From positions 62,001 through 126,000 of the forward strand of contig JADJOY010000020.1 of the NCBI GenBank assembly GCA_016713535.1: a stretch of 64,000 bases of DNA, given 5' to 3'. The DNA comes from Deltaproteobacteria bacterium (GTDB lineage Bacteria > JADJOY01). Under the pieces are notes generated by a model. That model searched no databases. It saw only the letters and a list, made by a program, of their open reading frames with translations, and was not told the DNA's origin. Made by a program: the position numbers and the translations under genes. Position 1 is the first letter of the stretch. Each line of letters begins with the position of its first letter. Below, one piece after another: positions 60,697 through 64,000 of this stretch.

Positions 60697-63600
60697 ATGG
60701 CCCTCGCCGACGTCTCGATCCGCCGCCCGGTCCTCGCCTGGATGATGATGGCGGCGATCGTGCTGTTCGGCGCGATCTCGTTCGCGCGCCTCGGCGTCTC
60801 CGAGCTGCCCGACGTCGACTTTCCGATCGTCAACGTGTCGCTGACGCTCGAGGGCGCGGCGCCCGAGATCATCGAGTCCGACGTCGTCGACGTGGTCGAG
60901 GACGTCCTCACCACGATCGAGGGCGTGCGCGAGATCAGCTCCTCGGCGCGCGAGGGCAGCGCCGACGTCACGGTCGAGTTCGAGCTCGACCGCGACATCG
61001 ACCTCGCGCTCCAGGACGTGCAGTCGAAGCTCGCCCAGGCGCAGCGCCGCCTGCCGCGCGAGCTCGACCCACCGGTCATCACCAAGACCAATCCCGAGGA
61101 CTTCCCGATCATCTGGCTCGGCCTCGGCGGCACGCGTACGCCCGGGGAGCTCGCCGACTACGCGCGCTACGACATCCGCCCCCGCATCCAGACGCTGCCG
61201 GGCGTGGCGGAGGTGATGTTCGGCGGCCTGCGCGACCGCAACCTCCGCATCTGGGTCGACAAGGGGAAGCTCGAGGCGAACCAGATCACGGTGCCGGACG
61301 TGCTCGCGGCGCTGGCCCGCGAGCACATCGAGCTGCCGGCCGGGCGCATCGAGACGGCCACGCGCGAACGCAACGTCCGCACCGAGAGCGAGGCGCTGAC
61401 ACCGGAGGAGATCGCGAACATCGTGATCGCCAACCGCGACGGCCGGCTCACGCGGCTGAGCGACGTCGCGGGTGTCGAGTTCGGCCTCGAGGACAAGCGC
61501 CGCATCGCGCGCGTCAACGGGCTCCCCGCCGTCGGGCTCGGAGTCAAGAAGCAGCGCGGCGCCAACGCCGTCGAGGTCGGCAAGCGGGTCAAGGCCGAGA
61601 TGGCCAAGATCCAGCAGACGCTGCCCGACGACCTCGAGCTCGGCATCAACTACGACGGCACCACCTTCGTCGAGGAGTCGACGAAGGAGATCGAGTTCGC
61701 GATCGTGCTGGCGGTCGCGCTGACCGGCATCGTGTGCTGGGCGTTCCTCGGCTCGTGGAGCGCCACGTTGAACGTGCTGCTCGCGATCCCGGTCTCGCTG
61801 CTGGGCGTGTTCACCGCGTTCTACTTCCTGGGCTTCACGCTCAACACGTTCACGCTGCTCGGGCTCTCGCTCGCGGTCGGTATCGTCGTCGACGACGCGA
61901 TCATGGTGCTCGAGAACATCTTCCGCCATCACGAGATGGGGAAGGACAAGGTGCGCGCCGCCGCCGACGGCGCGCGCGAGATCAGCTTCGCGGCGCTCGC
62001 CGCGACGCTGGCCGTGATCGTGATCTTCCTCCCGGTCGCCTTCATGAAGGGGATCATGGGGAAGTTCTTCTTCCAGTTCGGCGTGACGCTGTCGCTCGCG
62101 CTGGCGCTGTCGCTCTTCGAGGCGCTCAGCCTCACGCCGATGCGCTCGTCGCAGTTCATGGGCAACCCCGGCCACGACACCCGCATGGGGCGGCTCATGG
62201 ACCGGCTCTTCGGCGCGCTCTCCCGTGGCTACCGGCGCCTGCTGGGCGGCTCGCTTCGCCACCCATGGCTGGTGCTGGCCAGCTCGATCGCCGTGTTCGC
62301 GCTCTCGCTCTTCCTGGTGGGTGGGCTCAAGAAGGAGTTCGTGCCACCCCAGGACCAGTCGCGGCTCTTCGTGCGCTACAAGACGCCGGTCGGCTCGTCG
62401 ATCGACTTCACGGACGAGCGCTTGAAGCGCGTCGAGCAGCTCCTCGCCAAGCACCCCGAGATCACCCGCTACTTCCTGTCGGTGGGCGGCTTCGGCGGCG
62501 AGGTCAACACGGCCGTCAACTTCATCACGCTCTCGCCACGCGAGCAGCGATCGATGAGCGCCCAGGACTTCATGGGTGTCCTTCGCAAGGAGCTGAACGC
62601 GATCCCGGACCTCACCGCGATCGTCCAGGACCCGTCGCTGCAGAGCTTCTCGGCGCGCCGCGGCAGCCCGGTCGAGTTCTCGATCCGCGGCCCGAGCCTC
62701 GACGTGCTCGCCCAGAAGCAGGACGAGATCATGGAGAAGATGCGTGAGGCCGGCGTCTTCACCGACATCGACTCGGACTACCTGGTGGGAATGCCGGAGA
62801 TCCGCGTGATCCCCGATCGCGACCGCGCCGCCGACCTCGGCGTCTCGATGGAGCAGATCGGCGAGACCGTGCAGGCGCTGGTCGGCGGCATCCGCATGGG
62901 CAAGTTCAAGCAGAACGGGCCGCGCTACGACATGCGGCTCAGGCTCGTGACCGACCAGCGCCTCAGCCCCAAGGACATCAGCGACCTCTACCTGCGCTCC
63001 AGCTCCGGCTCGCTGGTGCGACTCGATCAGGTGGTGAGGATCGAGCAACATCCGACGCTGCTCACCATCCACCGCCTCGGGCGCGAGCGCTCGATCTCGA
63101 TGTTCTCGAACCTGACGCCCGCGGCGTCGCAGGAGGCGGCGCTCGAGCAGGTCGAGGCGATCGGCCGCGAGGTGCTGCCGCCCGGCTACAAGCTGGTGGT
63201 GTCGGGTAGCGCGCAGACGTTCCGCGAGAGCTTCCAGTCGCTCGGCTTCGCGATGCTGCTCGGCGTCGTGATCGCCTACATGGTGCTGGCGTCACAGTTC
63301 AACAGCTACCTGCACCCGGTGACGATCCTGCTGGCGCTGCCGTTCAGCATCACCGGCGCCCTGATCTCGCTCTACCTGGCCGGGCACTCGCTCAACATCT
63401 ACAGCGTCATCGGGCTCATCTTGCTGATGGGCATCGTGAAGAAGAACAGCATCCTGCTGGTCGACTACACCAACCAGCGGCGCGCCGACGGCGCCACCGT
63501 CGAGGACGCGCTGCTCACCGCCTGTCCGACCCGGCTGCGTCCCATCCTCATGACGTCCATCGCGACCGTGGCCGCGGCGGTGCCCCCTGCGCTGGCGCTC

Positions 63601-63792
63601 GGCCCGGGCGCGGAGGTTCGCGCACCGATGGCGGTCTCGGTGATCGGCGGCGTGGTGGTGTCGACGCTCCTCACGCTGGTCGTGGTGCCGTGCTTCTACC
63701 TGGTCACCGAGCGCATCAAGGCGCGGCTCTTCCCGGGCGCGGCGGAGGCCACCGCCGCGAGCCCACCGCCGCCAGGCCTCCACCAGACCTGA
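60697..63792 (+). CDS. RND multidrug/hydrophobe efflux pump, AcrB/MdtC-like (HAE1)
   Basis: The 1031-residue protein starts MALADVSIRRPVLAWMMMA, the RND first helix. It has the porter-domain repeats, TM4 with LAVGIVVDDAIMVLENIF (the paired proton-relay Asp of AcrB), a second conserved region GLILLMGIVKKNSILLVDYT (Lys in TM10), and 12 predicted helices. GGAG precedes the ATG by eight bases. It exchanges protons for export of drugs, bile-like or lipid compounds from the periplasm or inner leaflet. It is the last gene of the TetR-OMF-MFP-RND operon; the substrate is not predictable. Confidence 0.95.
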   Translation: MALADVSIRRPVLAWMMMAAIVLFGAISFARLGVSELPDVDFPIVNVSLTLEGAAPEIIESDVVDVVEDVLTTIEGVREISSSAREGSADVTVEFELDRDIDLALQDVQSKLAQAQRRLPRELDPPVITKTNPEDFPIIWLGLGGTRTPGELADYARYDIRPRIQTLPGVAEVMFGGLRDRNLRIWVDKGKLEANQITVPDVLAALAREHIELPAGRIETATRERNVRTESEALTPEEIANIVIANRDGRLTRLSDVAGVEFGLEDKRRIARVNGLPAVGLGVKKQRGANAVEVGKRVKAEMAKIQQTLPDDLELGINYDGTTFVEESTKEIEFAIVLAVALTGIVCWAFLGSWSATLNVLLAIPVSLLGVFTAFYFLGFTLNTFTLLGLSLAVGIVVDDAIMVLENIFRHHEMGKDKVRAAADGAREISFAALAATLAVIVIFLPVAFMKGIMGKFFFQFGVTLSLALALSLFEALSLTPMRSSQFMGNPGHDTRMGRLMDRLFGALSRGYRRLLGGSLRHPWLVLASSIAVFALSLFLVGGLKKEFVPPQDQSRLFVRYKTPVGSSIDFTDERLKRVEQLLAKHPEITRYFLSVGGFGGEVNTAVNFITLSPREQRSMSAQDFMGVLRKELNAIPDLTAIVQDPSLQSFSARRGSPVEFSIRGPSLDVLAQKQDEIMEKMREAGVFTDIDSDYLVGMPEIRVIPDRDRAADLGVSMEQIGETVQALVGGIRMGKFKQNGPRYDMRLRLVTDQRLSPKDISDLYLRSSSGSLVRLDQVVRIEQHPTLLTIHRLGRERSISMFSNLTPAASQEAALEQVEAIGREVLPPGYKLVVSGSAQTFRESFQSLGFAMLLGVVIAYMVLASQFNSYLHPVTILLALPFSITGALISLYLAGHSLNIYSVIGLILLMGIVKKNSILLVDYTNQRRADGATVEDALLTACPTRLRPILMTSIATVAAAVPPALALGPGAEVRAPMAVSVIGGVVVSTLLTLVVVPCFYLVTERIKARLFPGAAEATAASPPPPGLHQT

Positions 63793-63875
63793 CGGCGCGC
63801 TACCCGCGGCGCGCATCGGCGCACGCGAGTCCTCCGCGGTTGGGGCTTCTCCGGGGCGGGCGATAAGGTCGCCGC

Positions 63876-64000
63876 ATGGCCTCGGCCGCCGATCCCACGA
63901 CGCCGCGCGGACCCGCGTCCGCCGCCCTCACCACTCCGACGCTCTTCGACATGCCCGAGCCGCGCCGCTTCGGCGACGGCTTGCTCCTCCACTCGATCGT
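63876..64000 (+). CDS. Start of an unidentified gene (3' truncated by window end)
   Basis: An ATG at 63876 follows TAAGGT by six bases (with TTGGGG 18 bases further upstream), the leaderless-type arrangement seen elsewhere. Forty-one codons are visible: an Ala/Pro/Thr-rich N-terminus, then LFDMPEPRRFGDGLLLHSIV, where a folded domain seems to begin. No signal peptide. The family cannot be identified from this fragment. Confidence 0.45.
   Translation, partial: MASAADPTTPRGPASAALTTPTLFDMPEPRRFGDGLLLHSI

Overview
The window is about 70% GC, densely coded, and looks like a metagenome-assembled contig from a deltaproteobacterial lineage, most likely Myxococcota or a Binatota-like group. The basis is several secreted beta-propeller proteins with MopE-type and thrombospondin type 3 calcium motifs, hydrophobic C-terminal tails ending in arginines, many lipoproteins, and a phenylalanine hydroxylase of the long Bdellovibrio/Bacteroidetes type. 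The lineage is an inference. I saw no rRNA, tRNA, CRISPR array or intact insertion sequence.

Layout. 1-6.6 kb: the 3' part of a secreted haem-motif protein, then three minus-strand genes (two secreted propeller-like proteins, one small membrane protein). 6.8-14.8 kb: DsbA-like lipoprotein coupled to an M14 carboxypeptidase, a minus-strand pair (esterase, propeller lipoprotein), an EF-hand protein, rsgA and a Rieske oxygenase. 14.8-22.1 kb: hydrolase-TPR lipoprotein, sarcosine-oxidase-like enzyme, SDR, two acetyltransferase-like genes, a TetR regulator and a sterol-desaturase family protein. 22.3-28.4 kb: a tightly overlapped minus-strand operon for phenylalanine/tyrosine breakdown through homogentisate (a PAH-HPPD fusion, hmgA, fahA, maiA, lipoprotein). 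28.5-32.7 kb: HAD lipoprotein, a secreted glycosidase-like protein and a second propeller/MopE protein. 32.7-33.8 kb: a small accessory patch with a recombinase relic, TAGGTGACAC repeats and a HicBA module. 33.9-39.0 kb: three consecutive PYROXD2/CrtI-like FAD oxidoreductases on the minus strand. 39.1-44.9 kb: LolD/FtsX-type ABC exporter, VIT-family transporter, YkgJ protein and a GH18-like protein. 45.1-48.0 kb: an AAA (DUF4143-like) ATPase overlapping a GHKL ATPase. 48.0-53.9 kb: lipoprotein, GH10 xylanase-like enzyme, small membrane proteins, GNAT, tautomerase and a GH92 mannosidase. 54.0-64.0 kb: membrane multihaem cytochrome, SDR, then a TetR-OMF-MFP-RND efflux operon and the start of another gene.

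Two themes cut across the window. First, intergenic gaps, especially between convergent genes, carry a family of composite palindromes with three hairpins in a row. Second, at least eleven otherwise well-conserved coding sites are interrupted by single apparent indels, mostly in short homopolymers or CG repeats. Each is restored by a one- or two-base correction, which points to consensus errors in the assembly more than to gene decay. I give these genes as full spans and mark the break. Several genes also start 6-10 bases after a TAnnnT hexamer with no Shine-Dalgarno sequence, suggesting leaderless transcripts.
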